A stretch of 64,000 nucleotides of DNA. Source: Bowmanella denitrificans (lineage in GTDB: Bacteria > Pseudomonadota > Gammaproteobacteria > Enterobacterales > Alteromonadaceae). The position numbers were made by a program, and so were the translations under genes. A model generated the notes under the pieces. The model saw nothing but the letters and a program-made list of their open reading frames with translations. It was not told the origin of the DNA and made no database searches. The DNA lies in assembly GCF_002887595.1 (NCBI RefSeq), contig NZ_PEBU01000005.1, forward strand, positions 182,648 through 246,647. The letters run 5' to 3'. This document shows, one piece after another, positions 34,684 to 42,937 of this stretch. Every line of letters begins with the position of its first letter. Position 1 is the stretch's first letter.

Positions 34684-36174
34684 TCAGAATGCATTCTGTA
34701 GGCAAAGTGGGCGTAAAAAGCGCTGCATTGCCTGCAGCCCCACCGAAGTGGAGCGCACATCGGTTGAGGCCGGAAAAGGCCCCCCATGGTTCATGGCCGC
34801 ACACACCTCGACGCCGGTTGGCATCTGATTATAAATAAGCCGCCCGACTTTATAGCTTAACGCCTCCACTACTTCATCAGCCTGGGCAATATCCCCGGCG
34901 CTGCCATGCACACTGGCGGTGAGTTGCCCCTCCAGCGACGCAATCAGCGTTAACAGTTGTGTCTGGTCCTGATAACTTACCATCAGGGCACAAGGGCCAA
35001 ACACCTCCTGCTGTAATTGCGGATTGGCCAGAAAATCTGCCGCGCTAACGGCAAATACCATGGCCTGAGCATGATATGGTTGCTGCAAGGGCCCTAAGCC
35101 AAGCTGTTTTAACTTGCTATTCATGGCCAACGACTGGGTCTGACTTTGATAAGTACGCAGAATACCTGGCGTCAGCAAGGTATCTGACGGCTGCTCTGCC
35201 AAAAATGCCTTAACCCGTGCGGCAAACGCTGCATTATCCTCTGGCACCAGCCACAGACCCGGACTGGTGCAGAACTGACCATTGCCCATTAATAGCGACT
35301 GGCAAAGCTGCTCAGCCAGAGCCTCGCCCCGCTCGGCCATCTGCTCTGGTAACAACACCTGCGGATTAACACTGCCAAGCTCAGCATATAAAGGAATGGG
35401 TTGTTCACGCTCGGCAATAGTGCGCTGTAAATGCCTGGCCACGGCCAAAGAGCCGGTGAATCCCACAGCCTGAATATGTGGGTCGGCCACCAGCTGATGA
35501 GCCAAGTCCACCTGATTGGTTTGTAGCAAGGAAAATACCCCAGGTGGCATACCGCAGGTTTCAATGGCCCTGGCAATGGCAAGGGCCATTAATTCGCTGG
35601 TGCCGGGGTGAGCCGGGTGACCTTTAACCACCACCGGACAACCGGCCGCCAGCGCTGCCGCCGTATCACCGCCCAAGGTAGAAAAGGCATAAGGAAAGTT
35701 TGATGCACCAAATACCGCCACCGGCCCCAAAGGCAGTCGGGTTAAGGTAAACGCCGATTTGGGCAAAGGTTGGCGATTCGGCTCAGCCTGTTCTTGCAGC
35801 AACACCACTGAACTGTTTTGTAAATGGCTGGCAAATGCGCGCAGTTGCCCCATCGTGCGACCGCACTCCCCCGTCAGTCTGGCCATAGGCAGATTGGTTT
35901 CTTCGTGGGTCAGGGTAAGCAGCGCGTCACCCAGTCCTGCAATTTCATCTGCAATAGCACATAAAAAGGCCGCGCGCTGGGCCGCTGACGTGCGGCGGTA
36001 GGCTAAAAACGCTTGCTGGGCAGCGCTGCAGGCCAGTTTTGTTTGCTCAGCACTGGCATTAAAAAACACCTGTTGCATCGGTTCATTACGCGCAGGGCTA
36101 AAGGCATAAAATACCGTCTGGCTCTCTTCCCCCAACCATTTGCCTGCAATCAGACTCTTACCTGTTAAATTCAT
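34684..36174 (-). CDS. 2,5-dioxovalerate (alpha-ketoglutarate semialdehyde) dehydrogenase
   Basis: 496 residues from the ATG at 36174, with AGGAG 9 bp upstream; a longer reading to 36279 overlaps the epimerase gene and lacks such a site. The aldehyde dehydrogenase fold is complete: GASNFPYAFS (Asn159), the GFTGS nucleotide loop, catalytic Glu265 in YAELGSVNP and catalytic Cys302 in GNGQFCTSPG. NGQFCTSPG and the GHPAHPGTSEL stretch are typical of KGSADH enzymes of hydroxyproline and sugar-acid pathways. It oxidises 2-oxoglutarate semialdehyde to 2-oxoglutarate, the last step of trans-4-hydroxyproline breakdown. It is the third gene of the minus-strand catabolic operon, after the deaminase and the epimerase. 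Confidence 0.88.
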   Translation of the reverse strand: MNLTGKSLIAGKWLGEESQTVFYAFSPARNEPMQQVFFNASAEQTKLACSAAQQAFLAYRRTSAAQRAAFLCAIADEIAGLGDALLTLTHEETNLPMARLTGECGRTMGQLRAFASHLQNSSVVLLQEQAEPNRQPLPKSAFTLTRLPLGPVAVFGASNFPYAFSTLGGDTAAALAAGCPVVVKGHPAHPGTSELMALAIARAIETCGMPPGVFSLLQTNQVDLAHQLVADPHIQAVGFTGSLAVARHLQRTIAEREQPIPLYAELGSVNPQVLLPEQMAERGEALAEQLCQSLLMGNGQFCTSPGLWLVPEDNAAFAARVKAFLAEQPSDTLLTPGILRTYQSQTQSLAMNSKLKQLGLGPLQQPYHAQAMVFAVSAADFLANPQLQQEVFGPCALMVSYQDQTQLLTLIASLEGQLTASVHGSAGDIAQADEVVEALSYKVGRLIYNQMPTGVEVCAAMNHGGPFPASTDVRSTSVGLQAMQRFLRPLCLQNAF

Positions 36175-36232
36175 GTCGTTCTCCTCTGATTTGTTTCCCG
36201 CCTGAAACAGCCCGGATCCTTCTGATGGCACA

Positions 36233-37234
36233 CTAAATAACTTGAAATCCCAGCGCATAAGGGTCGCTGTCATCCACATAGATACAGTTTTGTCCGGTGG
36301 CCCTGGCCCAGCCGCGAATGCTGGGTAGAATTGCCGGGTAATTGCCGACCTGACTCAGCCCTTCCACCCGCCCGACAAACTGACTGCCGATATAGCTTTC
36401 ATGCACAAAATCTTCGCCCACCCGCAGTTGACCTTTGGCATACAGCTGCGCCATTCTGGCGCTGGTGCCGGTGCCGCAAGGGGACCGATCAATGGCCTTG
36501 TCGCCATAAAACACCGCATTGGCAGCATGAGAGCCAGGGGTTTTCGGCTGCCCGGTCCACAGCAAATGCGAGGCACCGCATACCGTGACATCCTGCGGAT
36601 GAATACAGTCCAGTTGCTGATTAATTGCCTGCCTGACCAACGGGCTAAAATGCAGGACTTGCGCCGCCGACCAGTGCTGAATGCCGGGGAAATTCGCCTG
36701 TGGTTCAACAATAATGTAAAAGTTACCACCGTAGGCGATATCCACTGTCAGCTCGCCCAGGCCAGGCACGTTCACCTGAATATCCTGGTAGGCCAGATAG
36801 GCCGGGACGTTATAAATCCGCACCCACTCCACCTTATCGCCCTGCTGCTGATACTCCACCCGGATCTGCCCGGCGGGTACATCCAGCAGCAGTTGCCCTG
36901 CCACTTTGGGTGTCAGCAAACCCTGCTCCAGGGCAAAGGTAACAGTACCGATGGTGCCGTGTCCGCACATAGGCAAACAGCCAGAGGTCTCAATAAACAG
37001 GATGGCGGCATCCGCATCTTCGCTCACCGGCGGATACAAAAACGAGCCGGACATCATGTCGTGGCCTCTGGGCTCAAACATCAGAGCCTGGCGGATCCAA
37101 TCATAATGGGCCAGAAAGTCCTGGCGCTTGTCACTCATAGTCTGCCCTTTTAGATCGGGATGACCGCTGGTCACCAGTCTGACCGGATTACCGCAGGTGT
37201 GGCCGTCGATGCAGAAAAACGTCCCTTTACGCAT
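36233..37234 (-). CDS. 4-hydroxyproline 2-epimerase (proline racemase family)
   Basis: 333 residues of the proline racemase fold. Both catalytic cysteines are present: Cys90 in LPMCGHGT and Cys253 in DRSPCGTGTS. That fits two-base racemisation and separates it from the dehydratase at 38241-39266. The start FFCIDGHTCGNPVRLVTSG is the usual signature of 4-hydroxyproline epimerases. It converts trans-4-hydroxy-L-proline to cis-4-hydroxy-D-proline, which the FAD enzyme at 39271-40512 can then oxidise. Its start is 3 bp after the deaminase stop, so the two are coupled. A proline racemase with broader specificity is possible, but the pathway context favours the epimerase. Confidence 0.88.
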   Translation of the reverse strand: MRKGTFFCIDGHTCGNPVRLVTSGHPDLKGQTMSDKRQDFLAHYDWIRQALMFEPRGHDMMSGSFLYPPVSEDADAAILFIETSGCLPMCGHGTIGTVTFALEQGLLTPKVAGQLLLDVPAGQIRVEYQQQGDKVEWVRIYNVPAYLAYQDIQVNVPGLGELTVDIAYGGNFYIIVEPQANFPGIQHWSAAQVLHFSPLVRQAINQQLDCIHPQDVTVCGASHLLWTGQPKTPGSHAANAVFYGDKAIDRSPCGTGTSARMAQLYAKGQLRVGEDFVHESYIGSQFVGRVEGLSQVGNYPAILPSIRGWARATGQNCIYVDDSDPYALGFQVI

Positions 37235-37237
37235 ACG

Positions 37238-38152
37238 TCAGTCCAGGTTGAATTTGCTAAGGTCGATACGGTTTTGCATCCCGCTATCGAACATGGCCTG
37301 AATGCGCTGTTTTTCGTCTTGTGGCAGTGGCAGTCTGGGCGCACGCACATGCTCAACGCCGCGACCGGCCAGTTGCTCGGCAAATTTAATGCATTGCACC
37401 AGGGTAGGAATGGTATCCAGACGCAGCAGCGGCAGGAACCAGCGCCAGATCTCCAGCGCTTCGGCATAGCGACCGGCCTTGGCCAGTTTATAAATAGCCA
37501 CAGATTCACGGGGGAACACATTGGTCAGACCGGAAATCCAGCCCACCGCGCCCAGCATCAGGCTTTCCAGAGCGATATCGTCTACGCCGCTGAAGACGGT
37601 AAAACGATTTTCAAAGGCATTAAACAGCTCGGTGATACGACGTGTATCAGCGGTGGACTCCTTAACCGCCACAATATTCTGCTCTTCGGCCAATATCCCC
37701 ATGCCTTCAATACCAATATCCACCCCGTAAGTGACCGGGTTGTTGTAGATCATAATCGGCAGCGCGGTATTACGGGCAACCTGCTGGTAGTGATGAATGG
37801 CTTCACGTTCGGTGGAGCGATACACCATGCCAGGCAGAACCATCACGCCATCGACCCCGATTTTCTCGGCATCCTGGCAAAACTCCATGGCAAAACGGGT
37901 GGTGGTTTCGGCCACACCGCTAATCAAGGGCACCCGGCCATTAATTACTTCTTTGGCGGCGCGCAGCACAGTACGCTTTTCATCGGCGCGCAGTGAGCAG
38001 TTTTCGCCGACGGTGCCACAGGCAATGATGCCGTTTACCCCGTCTTTAATCAGCTCATCCAACATACGTTGGGTACTGTCGATATTAATGGAGTCGTCGC
38101 TATTAAATTGTGTGGTGACGGCGGGATACACGCCCTGCCAGTTGATAGACAT
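37238..38152 (-). CDS. Delta1-pyrroline-4-hydroxy-2-carboxylate deaminase (DapA family)
   Basis: 304 residues of the dihydrodipicolinate synthase/N-acetylneuraminate lyase TIM-barrel family. The Schiff-base lysine is Lys164 in VAVKESTADT and the proton-relay tyrosine is Tyr136 in IMIYNNPVTYG. The GTVGENCSL loop (46-54) is typical of the hydroxyproline-pathway deaminase subgroup, not of true DapA (GTTGE-S). It converts pyrroline-4-hydroxy-2-carboxylate to 2-oxoglutarate semialdehyde and ammonia, between the D-hydroxyproline oxidase and the semialdehyde dehydrogenase. It is the first gene of the minus-strand operon, transcribed away from a divergent promoter that contains the TTGTATACAA operator. 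Confidence 0.87.
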   Translation of the reverse strand: MSINWQGVYPAVTTQFNSDDSINIDSTQRMLDELIKDGVNGIIACGTVGENCSLRADEKRTVLRAAKEVINGRVPLISGVAETTTRFAMEFCQDAEKIGVDGVMVLPGMVYRSTEREAIHHYQQVARNTALPIMIYNNPVTYGVDIGIEGMGILAEEQNIVAVKESTADTRRITELFNAFENRFTVFSGVDDIALESLMLGAVGWISGLTNVFPRESVAIYKLAKAGRYAEALEIWRWFLPLLRLDTIPTLVQCIKFAEQLAGRGVEHVRAPRLPLPQDEKQRIQAMFDSGMQNRIDLSKFNLD

Positions 38153-38197
38153 AGTGAATTACCTCTGCTGGTGAAAATTTCTTGCATCATATGCATT

Positions 38198-38207
38198 TTG
38201 TATACAA
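38198..38207. promoter_or_regulatory. TTGTATACAA operator in the divergent hydroxyproline promoter
   Basis: A perfect 10-bp palindrome 45 bp upstream of the deaminase start and 33 bp upstream of the dehydratase start, followed by TATTCAATATAT. The same core is the centre of the 22-bp palindrome upstream of the Oar-like receptor, so one regulator, most likely the adjacent GntR protein, may control all three units. Confidence 0.7.
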
Positions 38208-38240
38208 TATTCAATATATCGATTTTCAGCAAGGAACTTT

Positions 38241-39266
38241 ATGCAAGTCCGCCCCGAAAACCTGCGCGGCTATCCACAGTTGCATTGCCTGGACCTACAT
38301 ACCGCAGGTGAACCCTTGCGTATTGTGTTGTCAGGCTACCCAACGATCCCTGGCAATAGCATGCTGGCCAAACGTCGTTATCTGATGGCCAACCTGGATC
38401 ATCTGCGCCAGCTATTAATGTATGAGCCGAGGGGCCATGCGGATATGTACGGGGCGCTGATAACCGAGCCGGTCAGCGTGGATGGCGATATGGGCGTGTT
38501 GTTTATGCACAATGAAGGCTATTCCAGCATGTGCGGCCATGGCATCCTGGCCCTGGTGACGGCACTGGCCGAAACCGGTGCAATCTCGCTGACCCACCCG
38601 GCCACAGTGCGCATTGATGCTCCGGCCGGGCGCATTCAGGCTTATGCTGAAATGCAACAGGATAAGCTTAATGCCAGCTTTGATTGCGTGCCCTCGTTTG
38701 TCGAAGCCACCCATCAGTATATTGAGCTGCCCGGCGTTGGCCGGGTGGACTACGATATCGCCTTTGGCGGTGCCTACTATGCTTACGTTGATGCCGATAA
38801 ACTGGGGCTGGACTGCAGCGTGGCCAATGCCAGGCAGTTGATAGACATAGGCCGCCGCCTGAAGCAGGCTATTATGCCCAGGCATCAGCTAATACACCCT
38901 GAAGAAGCCGACTTAGGCTTTTTGTATGGGGTGATTTTCACCTCTGATAAGGTTGAACATTCAACCAGCCACTCGCGGCACGTTTGCATCTTTGCCGACG
39001 GTGAGTTGGATCGCTCCCCCACCGGTACCGGCGTCAGTGGCCGGGCCGCGCTGCTGAGGTACAAAACCGCCTGGAGCGGCAGCGCACCGATTCAGATTGA
39101 AAGCATTATTGGTAGCACCATGTCGGTGAGTATCAGCCATGAGCAGATCTTCGGGCCGTTTCAGGCCGTGATCCCCAGAGTGTCGGGCCAGGCTTATATC
39201 ACCGGCGAGCACCGCTTTATGCTGCATGCGCAAGATCCCTTTCCACAAGGCTTTTTTATCAGGTAA
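38241..39266 (+). CDS. trans-3-hydroxy-L-proline dehydratase (proline racemase family)
   Basis: 341 residues of the proline racemase fold with LDLHTAGEPLRIVLSGYP near the N-terminus. The first catalytic Cys is kept (Cys98 in SSMCGHGI), but the second is Thr261 in DRSPTGTGVSG. The Cys/Thr pair marks trans-3-hydroxyproline dehydratases, which eliminate water to give pyrroline-2-carboxylate in place of epimerising. The start has AAGGA 7 bp upstream. It leads the plus-strand arm of the locus and is divergent from the deaminase. Having both a Cys/Cys and a Cys/Thr member in one locus suggests the cell uses both 4-hydroxy- and 3-hydroxyproline, which occur together in collagen. Confidence 0.87.
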   Translation: MQVRPENLRGYPQLHCLDLHTAGEPLRIVLSGYPTIPGNSMLAKRRYLMANLDHLRQLLMYEPRGHADMYGALITEPVSVDGDMGVLFMHNEGYSSMCGHGILALVTALAETGAISLTHPATVRIDAPAGRIQAYAEMQQDKLNASFDCVPSFVEATHQYIELPGVGRVDYDIAFGGAYYAYVDADKLGLDCSVANARQLIDIGRRLKQAIMPRHQLIHPEEADLGFLYGVIFTSDKVEHSTSHSRHVCIFADGELDRSPTGTGVSGRAALLRYKTAWSGSAPIQIESIIGSTMSVSISHEQIFGPFQAVIPRVSGQAYITGEHRFMLHAQDPFPQGFFIR

Positions 39267-39270
39267 TCCC

Positions 39271-40512
39271 ATGCAACAGCCGCAAAGAATCGCCGTTATC
39301 GGCGCTGGTGTTATCGGTATTTGCTGCGCCTTGTCGCTGCAAAAACAAGGATTCGCCGTGACCTTAATTGACCGCAAAGGTATTGCCAAAGAATGCTCTT
39401 ACGGCAATGCCGGGCATTTTGCCACCGAACAGGTCTTCCCGCTGGCGGATAAACGGTTGCTGATGCAACTGCCGTCTATGTTACTCAACCCCACTGGCCC
39501 GTTACGAATTCGCTGGTCTTATCTGCTGCGCGCCATGCCCTGGTTTATGCGCTTTGCCTGGAATATGCGCAGCCAACGCTTTCGTCGCCATACTCAGGCG
39601 TTGAAAGCATTAAATCAGTTGGCCCTGCCCGCTTATGATGAGTTGCTGGCCGAAGCCGGTTTAATCCACCTGCTGGAAAAAAACGGCAGTCTGCTGACCT
39701 TTGAAGACACCAAGCCAGAGCAGATTAAACGTGAGTTCGAGGCATTTAAAGCCGAAGGCGTGAAACTGCAGTGGCTGGACCGCCAGCAAGCTCTGGCCCT
39801 GGAACCAGCATTGTCGGAGCGGGTGCAATCGGCTTTTTTATTTGAAGAGGTGGGACACAGCCTCGACCCGGAACACTTATGCCTGAGCCTGGCCAAGCAC
39901 TTTATCGTCCTAGGCGGTCAATTGTTGCAGCAGGATGTGCTGGCAATTGAACATCATCAACATGGCGTTAAAGTGCGCAGTCAGGCAGGTATTCAGGACT
40001 TTGACAAAGTGCTGCTCTGCGCTGGCGCCTGGTCGAAAAAATTACTGGCCCCCCTTCGCTATAGAGTGCCGCTGGATACCGAACGCGGCTATCACCTGAT
40101 GCTGCCGGTCGACAACCCTATCAGTCGGCCAGTGGCCTCGGCGGAGCGTAAATTTATTATGACTCCCATGAGCGGCGGTTTGCGTCTGGCCGGTACAGTA
40201 GAATTTGCCGGTTTGGAGCGGGAAATGGATAATCGGCGGGCCGATTGCCTGTTGCCACACGCCAAGGCACTATTGAAGGACTTGCCTGAGACCCAGATGG
40301 CCAGCCGCTGGATGGGTATGCGTCCGTCGCTGCCGGACTCCTTGCCGGTGCTGGGTCAGGCGCCCAACCACCAGCATTTGTACCTGGCCTTTGGTCACCA
40401 GCATTTAGGACTAACCCAGGGCGCCGTTACGGCCAGGTTAATCACGCAACTGGTGGCAGGCCAACAGCCCGACATTGATATGCAGCCTTATTGCATCAGT
40501 CGTTTTAACTGA
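39271..40512 (+). CDS. D-hydroxyproline / D-amino-acid dehydrogenase (DadA-like FAD oxidoreductase)
   Basis: 413 residues from the ATG at 39271, 5 bp past the dehydratase stop; the longer reading would start inside that gene. The dinucleotide motif IAVIGAGVIGICCALSLQKQG (6-26) is followed by a DAO-type FAD domain; DRKGIAKECSYGNAGHFATEQVFPL matches the DadA/glycine oxidase family, and the C-terminal WMGMRPSLPDSLPVLGQAP binds flavin. It should oxidise cis-4-hydroxy-D-proline to pyrroline-4-hydroxy-2-carboxylate, feeding electrons to the respiratory chain. It is the only oxidase in the cluster and fills that pathway step. General D-amino-acid dehydrogenase activity cannot be excluded. Confidence 0.85.
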   Translation: MQQPQRIAVIGAGVIGICCALSLQKQGFAVTLIDRKGIAKECSYGNAGHFATEQVFPLADKRLLMQLPSMLLNPTGPLRIRWSYLLRAMPWFMRFAWNMRSQRFRRHTQALKALNQLALPAYDELLAEAGLIHLLEKNGSLLTFEDTKPEQIKREFEAFKAEGVKLQWLDRQQALALEPALSERVQSAFLFEEVGHSLDPEHLCLSLAKHFIVLGGQLLQQDVLAIEHHQHGVKVRSQAGIQDFDKVLLCAGAWSKKLLAPLRYRVPLDTERGYHLMLPVDNPISRPVASAERKFIMTPMSGGLRLAGTVEFAGLEREMDNRRADCLLPHAKALLKDLPETQMASRWMGMRPSLPDSLPVLGQAPNHQHLYLAFGHQHLGLTQGAVTARLITQLVAGQQPDIDMQPYCISRFN

Positions 40513-40524
40513 CAGGAGAAAAAC

Positions 40525-41748
40525 ATGTTTAACACATCAGGTATCGGTGGCAAAACGCCGGAACAGGCGCTGGCCACCTTATCGGATATGACCACCGACC
40601 TGCAGCCTATCGGCATCCAGGAATTTCATGCTCGTATCGCCAAGGCTCAGGCTTATATGCAGGCCAATGGCATAGATGCCATTTATCTGAATGCCGGTAC
40701 CAACCTGATGTATTTCACTGGTCTGCGCTGGTACGCCAGCGAACGCATGGTAGGCGCTATCCTGCCAGCCAAGGGCGAGCTGGAATTTATTGCCCCCCAC
40801 TTTGAAATTGGCAGCCTGAATGACTTTATGCAGATACCCGGCAAGATTAACCCCTGGCATGAACATGAATCGCCTTATGCGCTGTTTCTGCAGGTATTGG
40901 AGAAAATGGGTATTCAGGCCCCAGCTACCATCGGCATCGATGAAAGCGCGCAGTTTTTTATTTTTGATGGTATCAACCAGTTACAGCAGGGTCTGAGTTT
41001 AATCAACGCCAAAGCCGTTACCGCCCATTGCCGTATGCACAAATCCCCGGCCGAGATTGCCCTGATGCAACGTGCCATGGATATGACTCTGGAAGTGCAT
41101 AAGGCCGCTGCCAGTATTCTGCGCGAAGGTATCAGTACCACCGAAGTCGAGCAGTTTATTCATCAGGCCCATAAGCAGGTTGGCGCGCCGGGCTCCTACT
41201 TCTGTATTGTGCTGTTTGGTGTGGCCACCTCCTTTCCTCATGGGGTAAAACATGCTCAGCATCTGAAACAAGGCGATATGGTGCTGATTGATACCGGTTG
41301 TAAGGTACATGACTACCTGTCGGATATTACCCGCACTTATGTGTTTGGCGAGGCCAGTGCTCGTCAGCGCGAACTATGGAATGCCGAGCAGCAGGCCCAG
41401 ACCGCCGCGTTTAACGCCGCCAAACTGGGCGTGGCTTGTGAAGAGGTAGACAAAGCAGCCAGACAGGCGCTGGCACAAAGTGGTCTGGGCCCGGACTACC
41501 AGTTGCCGGGTTTGCCCCATCGCACCGGCCATGGCATTGGCATGGATATTCACGAATGGCCTTATCTGGTCGGTGGTAACACCCTGCCGCTGGCACCAGG
41601 CATGTGCTTTTCCAATGAACCGATGATTGTCGCGCCCAATGAATTCGGAGTACGCCTGGAAGATCATTTCTATATGACAGAGCAAGGCCCGCGCTGGTTT
41701 ACAAAGCCCAGCCACAGCATTGACGATCCTTTTGGGCTCAATGCTTAA
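40525..41748 (+). CDS. M24 family Xaa-Pro peptidase (prolidase/aminopeptidase P-like)
   Basis: 407 residues with the creatinase N-domain (about 35-165) and the pita-bread M24 domain (about 175-400). All five metal ligands are visible: Asp256 (LIDTGCK), Asp267 (LSDITR), His336 (RTGHGIGMDIHE), Glu365 (SNEPMIV) and Glu379 (RLEDHFY). GAGG-type RBS AGGAG lies 7 bp before the start. Such enzymes cut X-Pro bonds, including X-hydroxyproline dipeptides. It is the last gene of the plus-strand arm and has no signal peptide, so it probably frees proline and hydroxyproline from imported collagen-type dipeptides in the cytoplasm, upstream of the catabolic enzymes. Confidence 0.87.
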   Translation: MFNTSGIGGKTPEQALATLSDMTTDLQPIGIQEFHARIAKAQAYMQANGIDAIYLNAGTNLMYFTGLRWYASERMVGAILPAKGELEFIAPHFEIGSLNDFMQIPGKINPWHEHESPYALFLQVLEKMGIQAPATIGIDESAQFFIFDGINQLQQGLSLINAKAVTAHCRMHKSPAEIALMQRAMDMTLEVHKAAASILREGISTTEVEQFIHQAHKQVGAPGSYFCIVLFGVATSFPHGVKHAQHLKQGDMVLIDTGCKVHDYLSDITRTYVFGEASARQRELWNAEQQAQTAAFNAAKLGVACEEVDKAARQALAQSGLGPDYQLPGLPHRTGHGIGMDIHEWPYLVGGNTLPLAPGMCFSNEPMIVAPNEFGVRLEDHFYMTEQGPRWFTKPSHSIDDPFGLNA

Positions 41749-41793
41749 TTGATAAAATGGCCAAAGATAAACACCTCTGCCGCTGAGACTGTT

Positions 41794-41846
41794 GAGGTAT
41801 TAAGGTAGTAGACAGACTAAGGTATATAAGCTATCCCTAATACCTC
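41794..41846. promoter_or_regulatory. Spaced inverted repeat upstream of the small membrane protein
   Basis: GAGGTATTA (41794-41802) and TAATACCTC (41838-41846) are exact complements 35 bp apart, ending 26 bp upstream of the start codon. It may be a paired operator; no family is recognised. Confidence 0.4.
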
Positions 41847-41871
41847 GAATCAACAACGGAGTAATATCGAT

Positions 41872-42027
41872 ATGGAAAGTCAGGCTATGCTGGGCGCTTT
41901 TTCTTATATTGTTGTGGCGCTGTTTCAACTATTTACCCCCTTGCTACTGATCTACATTATTGTGCGACTGCGCAATATCTCTGATCAGCTCAGGACGCTG
42001 GAAGACAAGATAAAAAAACAGGGCTAG
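41872..42027 (+). CDS. 51-residue single-span membrane protein
   Basis: A short ORF, ATG at 41872 and TAG at 42025-42027, with GGAG 10 bp upstream. The product starts MESQAMLGAFSYIVV, has one long hydrophobic segment (about 9-33, including ALFQLFTPLLLIYIIV) and ends in a basic amphipathic helix of about 17 residues (RLRNISDQLRTLEDKIKKQG). The layout is that of a small inner-membrane protein with a short cytoplasmic coiled-coil-like tail. No family is recognised. It stands alone between the prolidase gene and the convergent beta-lactamase gene, with its own inverted repeat upstream and a stem downstream, which supports a real unit. Confidence 0.6.
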   Translation: MESQAMLGAFSYIVVALFQLFTPLLLIYIIVRLRNISDQLRTLEDKIKKQG

Positions 42028-42035
42028 CCAGGCAC

Positions 42036-42091
42036 GCTGAGCCTGTGCATGCAAACCTTATTGTGGTCTGATTTGGCATGCAAAGCTCAGC
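42036..42091. terminator. Large inverted repeat between convergent genes
   Basis: GCTGAGC (42036-42042) pairs with GCTCAGC (42085-42091), and GCATGC (42047-42052) with GCATGC (42076-42081). The imperfect long hairpin lies between the small membrane protein and the beta-lactamase 3' ends and likely terminates from both sides. No strong T-tract is seen. Confidence 0.45.
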
Positions 42092-42104
42092 ATTGAGGTG
42101 AAAT

Positions 42105-42899
42105 CTATTCAGGCACTGTTACTTTCAGGCTCTGCAGGCTGGCCAACGCTTTTTTAATGCGGGTTTCTGCCAGGCTTTTAAAACTGTCGGCATCCATATT
42201 AAAAGCAAAGTAATGCATACCCTGCTGGTTTTCTACCATGCCCACATACCAACCACGGGCCTGTCCTTTAGCCAGCATACCACCGCCGGTTTTGGCAAAC
42301 AGCCTGGCCTGTTTGTCCTGTCGCTGTAGAAAAATAGGTGAAAAATCCCGATAGGTTGAGGCTTTCAGTCCCAGTTGCTGGTGTTGGTATTTACGCAAAA
42401 ACTCAACTTGCTGCACCGCGCTGATTTGCAGACTGTCACCCAGCCAGAAGCCGTCCACCGGGCCAGACACATCCTGATTACCGTAACTGAATTGCTGGAT
42501 AAATTGTTCGTAAGCCGCCCGGCCCAAATCCGCCGACCATTGCCGGTAAAGAGGCAATACCGAATAATCAAAAGCAGATTTAAGATTTTGATCTGGTTCC
42601 CGCCAGGTTTTAAACCACCAATCCTGAGCCGGATAGCGATTCAGGTCAATCTGATAGCGTGCCGTTGTATTCACCTGGCCACTTTCCAGCAAAATCAGGG
42701 TATTGGCTATTTTAAAAGTGGAATAAGGGGCAAATGCCTGTTTAGCCCGTTCGGAGTTAATAAATTGCCATTGCCCGGCAGTTTCACTGTATAGCGCCAG
42801 GGTACAGGCATCACCCTCTATACACGGACTTACTTCCTCAGCCTGTACAGACTGCTGCATAACCAGGCCAAGACTGACTACCAGGCTTAAATATTTCAT
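42105..42899 (-). CDS. Class D (OXA-type) beta-lactamase
   Basis: 264 residues with signal peptide MKYLSLVVSLGLVMQQSVQA. Class D motifs in order: Ser60-Thr-Phe-Lys63 (nucleophile and carboxylated lysine), Ser113-Val-Leu in DYSVLPLY, Tyr-Gly-Asn at 139-141 (FSYGNQDVSG), FWLGDSLQISAVQQVEFLR (151-169) and Lys203-Thr-Gly-Gly. Normally the second motif is Ser-x-Val; here the third residue is Leu, at a position known to influence chemistry near the active-site lysine. It is a periplasmic serine hydrolase of penicillins and related drugs. It lies 38 bp downstream of an esterase gene on the same strand, with no integron or insertion sequence next to it, so it looks like a resident chromosomal gene. 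The spectrum cannot be told from sequence. Confidence 0.9.
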   Translation of the reverse strand: MKYLSLVVSLGLVMQQSVQAEEVSPCIEGDACTLALYSETAGQWQFINSERAKQAFAPYSTFKIANTLILLESGQVNTTARYQIDLNRYPAQDWWFKTWREPDQNLKSAFDYSVLPLYRQWSADLGRAAYEQFIQQFSYGNQDVSGPVDGFWLGDSLQISAVQQVEFLRKYQHQQLGLKASTYRDFSPIFLQRQDKQARLFAKTGGGMLAKGQARGWYVGMVENQQGMHYFAFNMDADSFKSLAETRIKKALASLQSLKVTVPE

Positions 42900-42937
42900 G
42901 TTTTTCCTTTTCTGTGTGATTAGAGGGTGTTGACCTT

